A stretch of DNA of 64,000 nt from Rhipidocladum racemiflorum (taxonomy: Eukaryota; Streptophyta; Magnoliopsida; Poales; Poaceae), in NCBI GenBank assembly GCA_036346355.1, contig CM070570.1, positions 4,348,649 through 4,412,648 of the forward strand, given 5' to 3'. The number at the start of each line of letters is the position of its first letter. The stretch's first letter is position 1. A model generated the notes under the pieces. That model was not told where the DNA came from. It searched no databases and saw only the letters and a program-made list of their open reading frames with translations. A program made the position numbers and the translations under genes. Shown here one piece after another: positions 1 to 11,992 of this stretch.

Positions 1-419
1 CATGACTAGAGAGAGAGGGAAGGGAGGGGAGAGGAAAGGAGGGGGTGGCTGCCGTACCACGGGGAGGAGGGGGTCGCCACGGAGTAGAGGAGGCGGCACG
101 AGGAGGCGGGCCGGTGGGAGGAAGGGGCGGCCGGTGGGGAGGAACCGGCCAGCGTGAGCGGCCGGCAGCGAGGCGGCGTCGGCGGCGTGTGGGGTGGGGA
201 GCCACCGAGAGAGGGGGGGAAGGGAGGGAGAGGCGAGGGAGTGGGGGGGGGTGAGGGCGTCGGGTGGGAGCCGGGTGGGGCGTCGGGTGGGGAATGGGGA
301 GGGGAGAGAGATGAGTGGGGAGGGAGAGAGGAAAAGGAGTGGAAAAAAAATAATGACCCAGGACATTTACCAAAATGCCCTCATGCCCTCACACAAGAGA
401 AAATATCAGGACCATGACA
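1..419 (-). repeat. 3' LTR (window-truncated) of Tekay-type gypsy element
   Basis: Read on the minus strand the LTR begins TGTCATGGTCC just outside a polypurine tract and runs off the left window edge. Bases 1-334 match 7737-8069 closely (the purine-rich GGGAGGGGAGAGG tracts), so these are the two LTRs of one element. The purine richness creates long meaningless Gly/Arg-rich reading frames on the plus strand, which are not genes. Confidence 0.8.
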
Positions 420-420
420 A

Positions 421-434
421 ATCCTCCCCCCCTT
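421..434 (-). other. Polypurine tract of the gypsy element
   Basis: On the minus strand this reads TAAGGGGGGGAGGA directly before the TGTCATGG start of the 3' LTR. Such a tract primes plus-strand DNA synthesis in LTR retrotransposons. Its position between the integrase end and the LTR fixes the element's orientation. Confidence 0.75.
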
Positions 435-524
435 AGGGGAATCTCGCCCCGAGATTCAAAACGAGTACATCGCTAGAAGGAAATTAATACAGACAATATC
501 TGCGAAGGGATAGGGTTGACGCAC

Positions 525-1974
525 TTACATGGCTTGGAAGAACTCGGGATACTCGCCTTTCAAATGATCCTCCCGCTCCCAAGTGGCCTCATCTTCAGTG
601 TGATTGCTCCACTGAACCTTATAGAACTTGAGAGTTTTCCTTCGGGTCTTGCGCTCCGATTCTTCCAGGACCCGGATAGGACGCTCCGCGTAAGACAAAT
701 CCGGCTCAGGCGCGACTCCGAGGTCTTCTACCTCGAGAGACTCGAACGGAGTACGGAGACACTTCTTCAGCTGGGAGACGTGAAACACGTCGTGGACCAT
801 TCCGAGCGAAGGAGGAAGCTCTAGCTGATATGCTACTTGGCCGCGCTTTCCAAGGATCTTGAACGGCCCTACGTAGCGAGGTGCCAGCTTTCCTTTAACT
901 CCGAATCGATGGGTGCCACGGAGAGGAGATACCTTCAAATAGGCGAAGTCGCCAGTGTCGAAGGAGAGGGGCCTCCTACGGCGATCAGCATAACTCTTCT
1001 GTCGCGACCGCGCTATCCTCAGATTCTCTCGGATAGTCTTCACCTTTTCTTCCGCCTCCACAACTAACTCAGGCCCAATCAAGGAGCGTTCTCCACTTTC
1101 TGACCAGTTCAGCGGCGCTCGACAACTGCGACCATATAGTGCCTCAAACGGGGTCATCTGGATACTGGTTTGGTAGCTGTTGTTGTACGCGAACTCGGCG
1201 TACGGGAGACACTCTTCCCACTTTTTTCCATAGGACAAGATACAAGCCCTCAACATGTCCTCGAGGATCTGATTGACCCTCTCGGTCGGCCAGTCGATCC
1301 CGAGGGTGGTATGTCGAATCAGAAGCGATTTCGTGCCCAAGGCCTCATGCAAAGCTTCTGCACTGAGAAGTGAACTGAGAACCTCTGTCTGAAACTATCC
1401 GCTTGGGCACTCCATGCAGACTTACGATCCGGGAGATATACAAGTCCGCATACTTCTTGACGCGATACTTGGTGCAAACAACCAAGAAGTGCGCAGACTT
1501 CGTCAGTCGATCGACGATTACCCAAATCGAGTCATGGCCTGAGGAAGTGGTCGGCAGGCCGGTAATGAAGTCCATGGTGACATCCTCCCACTTCCAAACT
1601 GGAATAGGAAGAGGCTGAAGGGTACCGGCTGGCTTGAGGTGTTCGGCCTTCACCCTCTTGCAGACGTCGCACTCTGACACATAGCGAGCGACTTCGCGCT
1701 TCATGCGAGTCCACCAAAATTGCCGCCTCAGGTCTTGATACATCTTGTTGCTGCCCGGGTGAATGGTAAGCAAGGAGTTATGCGCCTCATCGAGAATCCT
1801 TCGCTTCAACTCCTGGTCATCAGGGACAACTATGCGGTCGCCGAACCACACGGTTCCCCGATCATCTAGGCGAAACTCAGCAGCTTGCCCCAAATTCAAT
1901 TTATCCCGGATTTGAGCAACTTCTTCATCCTTTATGCATGCCTCTCGAATCTGATCGAGCAATGTAGATCTCAA
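525..1974 (-). pseudogene. Gypsy integrase with chromodomain, frameshifted
   Basis: Two overlapping minus frames (1974-1345 and 1352-525) together carry the integrase of the gypsy polyprotein. The first has the N-terminal zinc-binding HHCC region (HPGSNKMYQDL...CDVCKR) and the start of the catalytic core (WEDVTMDFITGLP, IVSDRGSQFTS). The second resumes after a frameshift near 1345 with a corrupted core (the usual TAYHPQTDGQTERVNQ motif is altered to HTTLGIDWPTERVNQ) and continues through AYNNSYQTSIQMTPFEALYG to a chromodomain-like C-terminus. The frameshift and the damaged catalytic motif indicate an inactive copy. In the family, integrase inserts the cDNA and the chromodomain biases insertion toward heterochromatin. 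Confidence 0.85.
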
Positions 1975-1985
1975 CTCGAGATTAG

Positions 1986-3256
1986 CTATGAACCCTGCTC
2001 GCCCATCTCCAAGCCGAGTCTACGGAATTCGACACGAGAGGAGACACTCGGGGACTGGAGAGTAAAGCAGTTGCATTGGGCCTTACGACTCAATGCGTCA
2101 GCTACCACATTCGCCTTCCCCGGGTGGTAATGCACCTCCAGACTGTAACCTTTGATCAACTCAAGCCATCTCCGCTGCCTCATGTTCAGATCTGCTTGGG
2201 TGAAGATGTACTTGAGACTTTTATGATCGATAAATATTGCACTTGTTCCCAGGAGATAGTGGCGCCAGATCTTCAAGGCATGCACCATCGCCGCAAGCTC
2301 CAAATCGTGGGTGGGGTAGTGCTCCTCGTGATGCTTCAATCGCCGAGATGCGTGAGCAACGACTCGGCCTTCTTGCATGAGCACACACCGAGCCCGATGC
2401 CCGACGCACGCAATACACCTCAAAAGGATCGTGGATATCCTACTGAGTGAGGACAGGAGCCGTAGTCGACGTTGCTTCAGAGTCCGAAGGCGCTCTCACG
2501 ATCCGATCATCCGAATTCAACTCCCTTCTTGAGCGGCTGGTCATCGGCCGCCAATCTTTGAAAAGTCTTGGATGAAGCGGCGATAATACCAACCGACCAA
2601 GAAAGCGCGGATGTTCAGGACTGCCGTCTTGGTCGCTCCCACTTGAGTACATCCTGCACCTTGCTCGGGTCAATCGCCACGCCTCGCTCGTAAAGGGCGT
2701 GTCCCAAGAATGACACTTCCCTCGGCCGAACTCAGCACTTTCATCGAACTTCGCATACAGCGATGCTCCCCGAGTCGCCCGAGAACAATGCGAAGGTGTC
2801 GGCGTGCTCTTCTTCACCGGGCCGAATATATCAAAATGTCGTCAATGAAGATGACGACAAACGAATCCAGATCTTCCATGAATATGGAGTTCATCAGGTA
2901 CATAAAGTACTACGGAGCGTACGTGAGGCCGAACGACATCACGCTATACTCTTAGAGACCGTATCTAGTGGAGAAAGCGATCTTGGGATGTCCTCGGCTC
3001 GGATCTTAACTGATGGGAGCCGAGCCTCAGATCAATCTTGGAAAATACTCGTGCACCAGTCAGCTGATCAAACAGGAGGTCGATCCGGGGCAATGGGTAC
3101 TTGTTCTTGACGGTGACTGCATTCAGGGGACGGTAATCAACGCAGAGGCGCAGAGAACCATCCTTCTTGGTCACAAACAGAGCCGAGCAACCCCAAGGTG
3201 AGGAGCTCGGTTGGATGAACCCCTTGTCCATCGGCCCCTTCAATCGAGTCTTCACT
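1986..3256 (-). pseudogene. Gypsy reverse transcriptase and RNase H, broken
   Basis: Minus-strand frames: 3255-2965 holds the RT fingers/palm (GFIQPSSSPWGCSALFV, KKDGSLRLCVDYRPLNA, KYPLPRIDLLFDQL). A different frame near 2850-2790 encodes the catalytic VVIFIDDIL. Frame 2423-1986 encodes the RNase H domain (VVAHASRRLKHHEEHYPTHDLEL, WRHYLLGT, LNMRQRRWLE, ANVVADALSR). The pieces lie in at least three frames, and the region between 2965 and 2440 is scrambled. The copy therefore cannot make a functional enzyme. RT normally copies the element RNA into cDNA, while RNase H removes the RNA strand. Confidence 0.85.
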
Positions 3257-3457
3257 CGGCTAGCTCATTGGGTGGCATTCGGTATGGCCGCTTGGAAGCT
3301 GGAGCGGTCCTGGCTGAAGCTCGACGACAAACTCGATATCCCGATCAGGTGGCATCCAGGTAGTTCATGGGAACACATCGGAAACTCAGACACCACGGAA
3401 TCGAGTCCACTCTTCAACTTCGTCCCATTTAGTGAACACAATGTGGCCTTGTTCTCA

Positions 3458-4949
3458 TTAAGAAGCAGAGTGAGTCGGCGCCTTCGGATTTCGGAGTGAC
3501 AGGGTACGACTACAGCAATCCAAAACAGCCTGCTGTCGTGCCAGCCAACTCATCCCTAGGATGACATCTATCCCCCGAAGGTCTAGAAGCAACAAGCTGA
3601 CCGTGAATGGAATCCTCGAATCCGAACTCATCGCCTTACGAACCATCTCGCTTAACCGTGATCTTCGACCCGGTGCCTCAATCACAAAAGAGGTGACACT
3701 GCCATCGACCCTCATCGATCTTTGCTCTGCAAACCCCGTGCGAACAAAAGAATGGGAGGCCCTGAATCAAACAACACTCTAGCCTCATGCCCTCAACAAG
3801 AAGCGCACTACCAGCTAGCAATGAGCCCTCAGAACCGCCTCGGCGTCGGCGAAGGTGACGCCTCGGCTCGGCGTAGGTAGTGGCGGTGGTCTTTGTCGCG
3901 CGAAGGTCGTGGAGCGCCGGTGCGGCCGCGACGCGAAGGGGCGATCCGGATGAAGTGGCCAGCGCGTCCGCAATTGTAGCACTGGACCGACCGGGACTCG
4001 CTGCTCGCGTGCCGGTGGCGGTAGTGGTGGTCGTGGCCGTCGGCGGCAACCGACGGCCGGGCCGACGCGACCGATCGAGAACGGCTGGAAGCAGACGGCC
4101 TCGGCGGTGATCTGAGACCGCCTGAGGCCGCTGCCGCCCGCTGAGTACGGCGTCGCCCGCTTCCTCTTCTTCTCCTCCTAATGAGCCCGCATCTTGAGCT
4201 CAACAGTGATCGCGCGGCTCACCAGGTCATTGTAGTCGGCGAAGTCGCAGACGGACAGCTTATCCTGCATCTTCGCTGTTAGCCCACTCACAAACCGACC
4301 CTGCTTCTTTTGGTCGGTGTCGACCTCCTCCGGGGCGTACTGCGCCAGGTAGTTGAACTCTTGCGAGTAGTCAACCACCGACTTGCCGAACTGTCGGAGA
4401 GCGAGAAACTGCTGCTTCTTCATGTCCATGAGGCCCTTCGGGATGTGGTACGCCCGAAACGCCTCACGGAACTCAGCCCAAATGGCCCGGTGCCGGCAGT
4501 CGCATCACCCGCAAATTGGCCCACCAAGCACCGGCAGGTCCTGGAGGCTGCTTGCGCCGCTGAAGTGAGCCTTCCGGAGCTCCCACGCCGATAAGAGCAA
4601 ACTTACGCTCTATCGTGCGCAACCGATCGTCGGCCTCCAACGGATCGGTGGCCCGTGAGAAGACCGGTGGCTGCGTGTGCAGGAAGTCGAGATAGCTGGT
4701 GGGCCGACCTCGCCCATCACCGCGGCCACCGTGCTGGACCCGATCCTGGACTAGCATCTCCAGGATCCGATTTGTGGCCTCCTGGTGCTGCTCGGTCCGC
4801 TGCAGGATGTCTAATACGTTGGGAGGAGGTGGCGAAGCGGCACCCTCTGTCGCCGCTCGCCAAAGCACCACCCTCACCCCAGAGGTGGAAGCTCCACGGG
4901 TCCTCATTCTGTCACCAACAAGACAGACGACACGGTTTAGACTCCACAA
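3458..4949 (-). pseudogene. Gypsy gag and aspartic protease, broken
   Basis: Minus frames 4949-4473 and 4429-4178 carry the gag capsid region (FLHTQPPVFSRATDPLEADDRLRTIERKF, then FLALRQFGKSVVDYSQEFNYLAQYAP). Frame 4203-3829 holds a zinc knuckle, CYNCGRAGHFIRIAP, in which the final cysteine of CX2CX4HX4C is replaced. Frame 3715-3458 holds the protease-like tail with LRGIDVILGMSWLA. At least three frame changes separate these parts. Gag packages the element RNA and the protease cleaves the polyprotein. This copy is clearly non-functional. Confidence 0.8.
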
Positions 4950-5289
4950 GGGAAAGTAGACTTCAAGATTATCAAAAACCCTAACTTGACCTAGTCAGGA
5001 CTGCAGCACCCCGCGCTGGAGCCCCACAAGCCCATCTTACACAAAAGCATAAAGTACGGTGCAAAACGACACAGTAAACATATGCATGCATGACATGAAC
5101 CTCATATGCATAATATGGATGCACGATTCCAACGTAATCTTTTCTCCCACGCTCACCATTTAATGTAACTCCCCTAAATAAATACACCTAGGGCGGGTAA
5201 GCTATACTAGGCTCTACCTAATGCATCATGCAAGTCCTAATCAATCACCTAAGTGGTCGTCAAGTTTAAGTTCGTCTTTATGCACCTTG

Positions 5290-5301
5290 CTCTGATACCA
5301 A
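5290..5301 (-). other. Primer binding site (initiator Met-tRNA), gypsy element
   Basis: The minus strand reads TGGTATCAGAGC, the complement of the 3' end of plant initiator Met-tRNA. It lies two to three bases inside the inner edge of the 5' LTR (which ends CCCTCACA). It is the priming site for minus-strand cDNA synthesis and marks the internal boundary. Confidence 0.85.
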
Positions 5302-5303
5302 CT

Positions 5304-8069
5304 TGTGAGGGAGCCGCCCAGATCGTCCTCGAGTTGTTGGATGAACAGTTACTCCCATCGGGTTTGGATCCTAGCAACGAATCACCGAAGGTGATCACAG
5401 TGCTAATACCCAAGCCCAATCGAGACAACTCCAAGAAGCATCCTAACAATTCGACAACCATCCCGGTATTCCCCCGGTATGCGACCCGAACTCGCCCAGG
5501 ATCGCCCCGCATACCGGTTCCAACACGATATCAACTCAATTTGCATAAAGGGGGCAACAAACTCGAAACTTTCGAACCAACACGCAAGCGGAACACAAAC
5601 GGCACAAAGACAAACTCGACAACCACCAAACCAAAGATCAAAACAACGCCAAGACTCTAAAACTAGGCAAGAACGGAAAAAGGACCAAGACTCCGAAAAT
5701 CAGAAAATTTCGGCATGACCTTTCTAGATTCTACGGGCATCCACTCGGCCAGACAAGAAAACACGATTGCGGTATATATATATTCAAAAGTAAAGCAACA
5801 ACCACAACAGTAGTACAATCACAAGTCGAGACAACCACCCACAGATTTACGACATAGACTTGAACAACGACTAGACATAAAGTAGAAGACTAACTACACA
5901 ACAAAAGTGAACCAAATCGCAACACAAGCAAAATCGACTACTCGGAAGTGTCACGCCATCGAACACTTAGGGCGTGTGCGATATCGCTAAGCCTCTACTC
6001 GGTGCCCTTGGTCACCGAGAGGCAGTATGGGCAGAACTCACACCCGCCATCCTGGTCCTCACCTGAAAACCACAAAGCAGAAGCATGAGTACAAAAGGTA
6101 CTCGCAAGTCTTACCCGGGGTCCATATATGACCGACTCCAAAGGATTATGCATTTAGTTGTAGCAAGGAGAAAGCTTAAGGTAAAAGTGCGGAAAAGCAT
6201 TAACATTTGTAGTATAAATGCGACAATCGAACCAATTACAAGTTTAAAGCAGTTATAGACCGCACTTACTTCTAGTGTGAAATTGAAAGTAACAACAATT
6301 AAAGTAGAGCAATACATAACCAATTTAAAGCTCAAGCCCAAAGGCGAACCACAAGTTCAGGTTATTTACTACGTGACTGTGCGATGAAAGAGCTTGCTCA
6401 TATCCGAGAGCGCGGCAATTCGAATCGCTTAATTAACCCTGCAGGGAAGCATTGATCGCACGACACTTACCACAAGGGCCTAGTGTCAACCCCCTCCCAA
6501 TCATACCCAATCGCTGAAGCGTCCTCCTGTGGCCCGAAAACCTAGCACCCCCTCGAGCAGCCCCAAGCCCGGCTTGGCGCTCGAGAGTCGGCCTAAGCCT
6601 CGCCCTCAACCACGTCCAACCACAGGAAGTTACGGTCCATCGATTCCGTATGAGAGAAAGAGTGGCTTACCGTACCATAATCGGGCATGCGACCAACCGG
6701 GGTGTGCTCAATCAAAGGGCAACCATCGAATCGGTCCTTAATCGACTCAGACGGGGCTACACATTTGAGTCTCCGTACTCAAATGAACCGACTCCCCGTC
6801 CGGTCCACAATTTATTAATTACGACTCATAACCATACCCATTCCAATCCATCCTGTGTGAAGTGAAACAATTGTTAATAATCACAAGCGGGAGAACCATT
6901 CCCCACTTGGCCCAACCCAACATCTAAGCAAAACTAAGCGTAGACTCGTTATATTACCCATGTTAGCTCCAACGGAAATATTCACAAATCCAAGGGATGA
7001 ATGTGCAGCAAATAGGATCTAACCCTAACCCCATTCAATTCCTAATGCAGACTTATGTCACCAATTAAGCAGGTTATTCACAAAATTACAATTAATACGG
7101 GTTCAAGATGCATAGGTGCTTGCCTGATGCTTCTGCCGGAGTCTCAGTGACAACCTGCTCACCGTGATCACCCTCGATCGCGGCCATGTCACCCTCCGCG
7201 TGATCGTTCTCTACACGACACATATGTATGAAATGAGATGCATGCTATGCCGATGACATGTAATGAGAATGGAAAAACAACACGCAAGCACTCAACAACC
7301 AACAGGGAATTACAATATGAAAGTCCACCAACAGTTAAACAATAAACCTTGAAACGCCCAACATTTCCAGAACGACAACTATAAGTCATCCGCCCATTTG
7401 ATCTCTCACGTACAATCCATCACAAATAAGTGAGAATCCACAAAACCCTAACCTAGATTACCGCCATGCACCACATGACCTAAATAAGGATTCTAGCATT
7501 TCACATTGTGGCTTAGCCTTGACCCAACATCCGCTAAACACCTTCGTTCACTAATTAAGCTCAATCGCTAATTCGAACCTTGTCGGCATTTGATCGAGCA
7601 CCGAGTAGGCGCATTCCAACAACTACACCATAGCCATTGCATGAGCACACCCAACCACAAAGTCTCCCCCATGGGCATTTCCACAAACACCTAGCCTACA
7701 ACCCACCCAAATCCCCAAATCCCAAAACCCTAGCCATGACTAGAGAGAGAGAGGGAAGGGAGGGGAGAGGAAAGGGGAGGGGGTGGCTGCCGTACCTGAG
7801 GAGGAGGGGTCGCCGGGAGAGTAGAGGCGGCACGAGGAGGCGGCAGTGGGAGGAAGGGGACGGCCGGGTGGGGGAGGAACCGGCGGCAAGGCGGCGGCCG
7901 GCCACGAGCAGGCGTCGGCGGCGTGTGGGGTGGGGAGCCACCGAGAGAGGGGGGGAAGGGAGGGAGAGGCGAGGGAGTGGGGGGGTGAGGGCGTCGGGTG
8001 GGAGCCGGGTGGGGCGTCGGGTGGGGAATGGGGAGGGGAGAGAGATGAGTGGGGAGGGAGAGAGGAAAA
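5304..8069 (-). repeat. 5' LTR of the Tekay-type gypsy element
   Basis: This stretch of about 2.8 kb has no coding capacity and lies between the PBS (5301) and a segment (7737-8069) nearly identical to bases 1-334. It therefore represents a long LTR missing roughly its first 85 bases. Nothing else was recognised inside it. The outer edge is cut off at the junction with the copia LTR fragment that starts at 8070. Confidence 0.75.
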
Positions 8070-8589
8070 GGGCGCCTCCGAAAGGGAAGAAATCAAAAGT
8101 GAAGCCAATTCTCAAGTGTGACCGAGTTGGCGAGGAAAAGGGTTGAAAAAGACCCGGCTCAAGTGTGACCGAGCTTCCTCAACGGAGACGTAGGATCCCT
8201 TCAAGGATCTGAACTTCGAAAAAAATTCTTCGCGTCTCTCAGTTTGGTTATTCCTAGTTCATTGTGCATTTCATTTTATTTAGTTATCTTTCCTTGAATT
8301 GATTTCTTTAGATGTGACATATCTTGGTTGCTATCCATATTTAAATCGTTGATATCAACTTGTGCTAACTTGGAGTAGAAATCGATTTGTATTTAGTTAA
8401 AATTCGCATTGTTACTCTCTAAGCTTTGAATTGATCGGATATTCCGGTTTAACACCGGAAGCTCTGATTTAGTATCGGAAGTTCCGATCCCTATATCGGA
8501 AGTTCCGATCTGTTACTACTACGATCAATTTAGATTAATTTATAAAAGCCTATTCACCCCCCTTCTAGGCTATTATCTTATCTTTCAAT

Positions 8590-8600
8590 TGGTATCAGAA
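8590..8600 (+). other. Primer binding site of the copia fragment
   Basis: TGGTATCAGAA follows the LTR end (TTTCA) by two bases. It has one change from the canonical TGGTATCAGAG that is preserved in the related copy at 42899. Confidence 0.75.
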
Positions 8601-9009
8601 CCTAACCTTCTCGAAGGCTTAACCGCTTAAAGGGAACTTGATGGCGGCCACAGGGTTGAAGGTGGTCTTTCCGGAAGATCTGGAGAGCCCAAAGGTCGGA
8701 GACGACACTTCTGGGAAAAAGAAGGAAGGTGGAACATCGACATCGAACCAGGGAGTGGAAATTCCTTTTAACTACGATATAATGTATTTATCTTCTTCGC
8801 ATTCCTATATTATCGTGCCATCCGGGCGTGCACCTTTCTTTGATGGTGCATATTATTCCGCTTGTAGGAACAAAATAAAAATGCGTCTAATATCTCTTCA
8901 TCTTAGTGTATAGAAGATTATGTGCACAGGTCTAAACTTGCCGGAAGAAGACATGGAACTCACACCGGAACAAGAGCAAAACATTCATCGCAATGCGCAA
9001 GCCGCAAGT

Positions 9010-9170
9010 AGGGATGCAAATGGGCCGGCCCTAGGGTCATCTTTGACCCACTCTAGTTCATTTGTTTGCACTAAAACTTAAAAGGTGGACTAAAAATTAA
9101 GTTTTTAGTGCAAACAAATGAACTAGAGTGGGTCAAAGAAGACCCTAGGGTCAGCCCATTTGCATCCCTA
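9010..9170. mobile_element. Mutator-type MITE with perfect 9-bp TSD
   Basis: The element starts AGGGATGCAAATGGGC and ends GCCCATTTGCATCCCT. The inverted arms extend for about 70 bp each, so nearly the whole 161-bp element folds back. It is flanked by identical 9-bp duplications GCCGCAAGT (9001-9009 and 9171-9179). A 9-bp duplication is the hallmark of Mutator-like transposition. It is inserted in the copia gag, so it is younger than that element. Confidence 0.9.
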
Positions 9171-9196
9171 GCCGCAAGTGTCCTACTTGGTACTTT

Positions 9197-10008
9197 GTAG
9201 GACTGGGCGTTCGGTTTAACCGAAAAATTCGATTTCGATTTTCGGTTTATTTGGAAATTCGGTTATTCCAAAACTGAAACCGATTTGTGTATGAAAAATT
9301 CGGTAACCGATACTTCGGTTAACCGATAGTTCGGTTTCGATTTTAACCGAATTAACCGAACTTGGCAAAAAGAGAAACTTAAATGTAAAATGTTCCATCA
9401 GTTCTCTTTCTTACATTGCATCTATTCAATTATGTCAGTTGCCACATAATATTTTATTTGAACTAATATGTTATTATACTAAACCGAGCTAATTTTTAAA
9501 TATCATATATATAGCAAATCCAATAAAGTTCAAAATATATAGCCACATCCATTCTTCTTTGCAATGATATTTGTGTCCGCAATAGATATACTATACAGTT
9601 GCAGACAAAACAATAGAGAGAACTCCGAGCATTTGTTTTACAGTACTTAAATGGATTAACTCCAAGTGTAGTTGCTGCTAGCAAGTAGATCGCCTACAAA
9701 TACCCACAAAAGAAACACATAATCTCTGATGTGTAAAGAAATTTAGGAACCAATTTGTTATCACACATTATACGTCAGGAAAGTTACTTCCCACATAAGC
9801 AAACGTAAATCCGAGTAACAGGAAGGGTGAATTTGAATCTGCCTTAAAAGGGCAAGTGAAAACATAAACAAAAACCGGTTAGTTCGGTTAACCGAGAGTT
9901 AAAACTGAATTAACCGAAAAAAGTTCGGTTATTCCATACAGGTAACCGAATCGACAACCGAACAATTCGGTGTCGGTTTTTTCGGCTTCGGTTTTAACAG
10001 TTTCGATT
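9197..10008. mobile_element. hAT-like non-autonomous insertion in copia gag (ends uncertain)
   Basis: This AT-rich insert separates the gag peptide ending VLLGTL from the resumed frame FNKVDGLEEAKE. It begins GGACTGGGCGTTCGGTTTAACCG and is rich in CGGTTAACCGAA motifs at both ends. This resembles the GGGCTGGGC...GGTTAACC ends of non-autonomous hAT elements. The right end lacks a clean inverted repeat and I could not identify a target duplication, so its class is an inference and the ends are approximate. Confidence 0.45.
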
Positions 10009-11992
10009 TCAACAAGGTCGATGGACTTGAGGAGGCAAAGGAAATATGGGACACCCTCCAAGTTGCCCATGAAAGAACATCAAGTGTGAGGGAGTTGAAG
10101 ATAGAGCACTTGAAGGAAAGTTGGGGAAGTTTGTCATGAATGACGACGAGACTTCTCAACAAATATACGACCGCTTAATGATCCTCGTCAACAAAATCCG
10201 AGGCCTGGGAAGCAAAGAGATGACAAATCACGTGGTGGTAAAGAGGATGTTGAGAGCTTTTGCTCCAAGAAATTCAACCCTTATGACTCTCATCCGGGAG
10301 CGAAATGACTTCAAGAGGCTCACACCTAATGATGTGCTAGGAAGAATTCTAGCACATGAGCTTATGGAAGAAGAAGCCCAAGAGGTTAAGAATCTTGCAA
10401 AACAAAGCTCAAATACCAAGCCTATGGAGATTGCTATAAAGGTAAGCAAAAGGGAAGACTCAAGCACAAACGAATACAATAATGATGATGATGAAGAAGA
10501 AGAAACCACTTTGTTTGTAAGAAAGTTCAAGAAGTTCCCCAAGAACGTTAACTTTGGCAAATACAAGAGGAGCTACTATGACAAGTCAAGAAGAAAAAGA
10601 AGCTCAAAGATAACATGCTATGAGTGTGGTGAAGTGGGACACTCCATCGTCGATTGCCCCGAAAAGAAGAGCAACACCAATGAACACAAGAAGAGCGAGC
10701 TGCACAGGAAAAACAAGAACAAAACCTACAAAAAGAAGTACTCTGGACGCGCTCACATTGGCGAGGAGTGGAACTCAAACGACTTCGACTCTGACACCAA
10801 CAATGAAGAAGTTGCTACCATCGCCATAGAAGCTGCTCCACCAACAAAATCACTCTTTAGTGATTCGAGCGACGACGATGACACACCCACTTGTCTAATG
10901 GCAAGAGAGCGTAAGGTAGTGCCTAAATCGAAGCCTCCTTATAGCGATAGTAATATAGATAGTAGTGATGATAATGATGATGATGTTTTATTTTGTGGCT
11001 TAAACAAATCCATCGTAGCAAAAATAACCAAGTTAATGAAAAGAATAGAAGGCCAAGAGGAGACTCTCGAGAAACAAGAAGAATTGCTCATCCTTGAAAA
11101 GGAGAGAAATATTATTCTTGAGAATCTCTTTGATAAAGAAAAGGAGAAAGTTGAGTTATTTACCAAAAATCTTGATTTGGCTAACAACTCAATTGTTGAG
11201 CTAAAGAGCCCAAACGAGTCACTTAAAGAAAACATCTCAATTTTAGATGCTAATCATAAAGCTCTTGAAGTGCAACTTAACTCTCTTAGCAATAGCGTTT
11301 CCTCTTCTAATAATGCATCCATGGCTACTACTCCTTCTACTAATAATGGATGCTCTCGTTGTTATAATGTTGATATTAATGCTTGTGCTATTAACTCTCA
11401 ATTTGTGCAAAATTAAAAAGGAAAACGAGAGACTAAATGCCTTGGTAAGATACGGTTGTATCAAGACTTATCAATTCAAAGATGCCCTATATAAAACCGT
11501 CATTGGTAAAGGAAACAATAACAAGCAATGGCTAAGATTTGATAAGTATGAGGGCAAAAAGAATGGCTGTATGGTGGTGAAGGGTAAGGAATGGATAAAA
11601 TTTGTTAAGGAAAGTGGCAAACAACAAACACCCACCACACAAGTCAACAAGACACTATAAGAAGCAAAGAAACATCCTCAACATTAAATATCTCATGCAA
11701 CCTTTGTGCTTCATATGTTTTAAAGAGAAACCACCGTGGTAAATTGGTTGCTCGGTTTGTTGGTACCCATAATATAAATAAAGTTGCTAAGAAAAGGGTG
11801 TGGGTACCTAAAGTCTTAATAACTAACATGCAAAGATCCAAATATAAGGCACAACTTTTTTTTTTCAAGTCCCAGATGGCGCGGCGCTTTCTCGGCTCCT
11901 GTTCTGGCTTCTCTCATATCTCTCATGCGCATGTATGCATGCATTAACTCCCTTGAGCTTCGCGCGACACAACTGTTTCCTTCCCTGCGTTG

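Larger units (their letters stand above)
419..8069 (-). mobile_element. Ty3/gypsy chromovirus (Tekay/Del-like), decayed
   Basis: A nearly complete minus-strand LTR retrotransposon internal region with its 5' LTR. In transcription order it has: 5' LTR (8069 to about 5304), PBS for initiator Met-tRNA (5301-5290), gag, protease, RT, RNase H, integrase with a C-terminal chromodomain-like tail, PPT, and 3' LTR. The gene order with integrase last is the Ty3/gypsy order. The tail with ERPIRVLEE...FYKVQWSNHTEDEATWE is the chromodomain of the Tekay/Del group. Multiple frameshifts and stops split the polyprotein into separate frames, so it is not autonomous. The first 80 or so bases of the 5' LTR are missing where it meets the copia fragment at 8070. 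Confidence 0.85.
8070..11850 (+). mobile_element. Truncated SIRE/Maximus-like Ty1/copia element (LTR end, PBS, gag)
   Basis: 8070-8587 matches the last 500 or so bases of the LTR at 42402-42896 (shared CCTCCGAAAGGGAAGAAATCA, and TATCGGAAGTTCCGATC motifs) and ends in CA. A Met-tRNA type PBS follows. A gag-like reading region then runs to about 11850, where it stops. No protease, integrase or RT follows. The element is broken at both ends, abutting the gypsy LTR at 8070 and unrelated sequence near 11850. The lineage call rests on the gag with a long coiled-coil and on the paired LTR. Confidence 0.75.
8641..11850 (+). pseudogene. Copia gag, interrupted by two DNA insertions and stops
   Basis: The start ATG at 8641 opens a frame with APFFDGAYYSA...KMRLIS, the typical start of copia gag (target-binding N-terminal domain). 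Coding then passes through a 161-bp MITE (9010-9170) and a second insert (about 9197-10005), and resumes with KEIWDTLQVAHERTS. The frame at 10121-11416 carries the UBN2-type region (SQQIYDRLMILVNKIRGLG), a CCHC zinc knuckle (CYECGEVGHSIVDC at 10616-10657), acidic repeats, and a long Lys/Glu coiled coil. A frame change near 11404 leads into KENERLNALVRYGCIKTYQF. The end is truncated. It is not functional because of the insertions and frame changes. Confidence 0.8.

Noticed and set aside
45..436. Gly/Arg-rich reading frames at the left edge and again at 7637-8146
   Set aside because: These are frames over purine-rich LTR sequence, open only because of base composition. The same DNA is present in both LTRs.
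5290..5301. TGGTATCAGAG sequences (also 8590 and 42899) as tRNA genes
   Set aside because: Only the 12-base complement of the Met-tRNA 3' end is present, next to LTR ends. These are primer binding sites.
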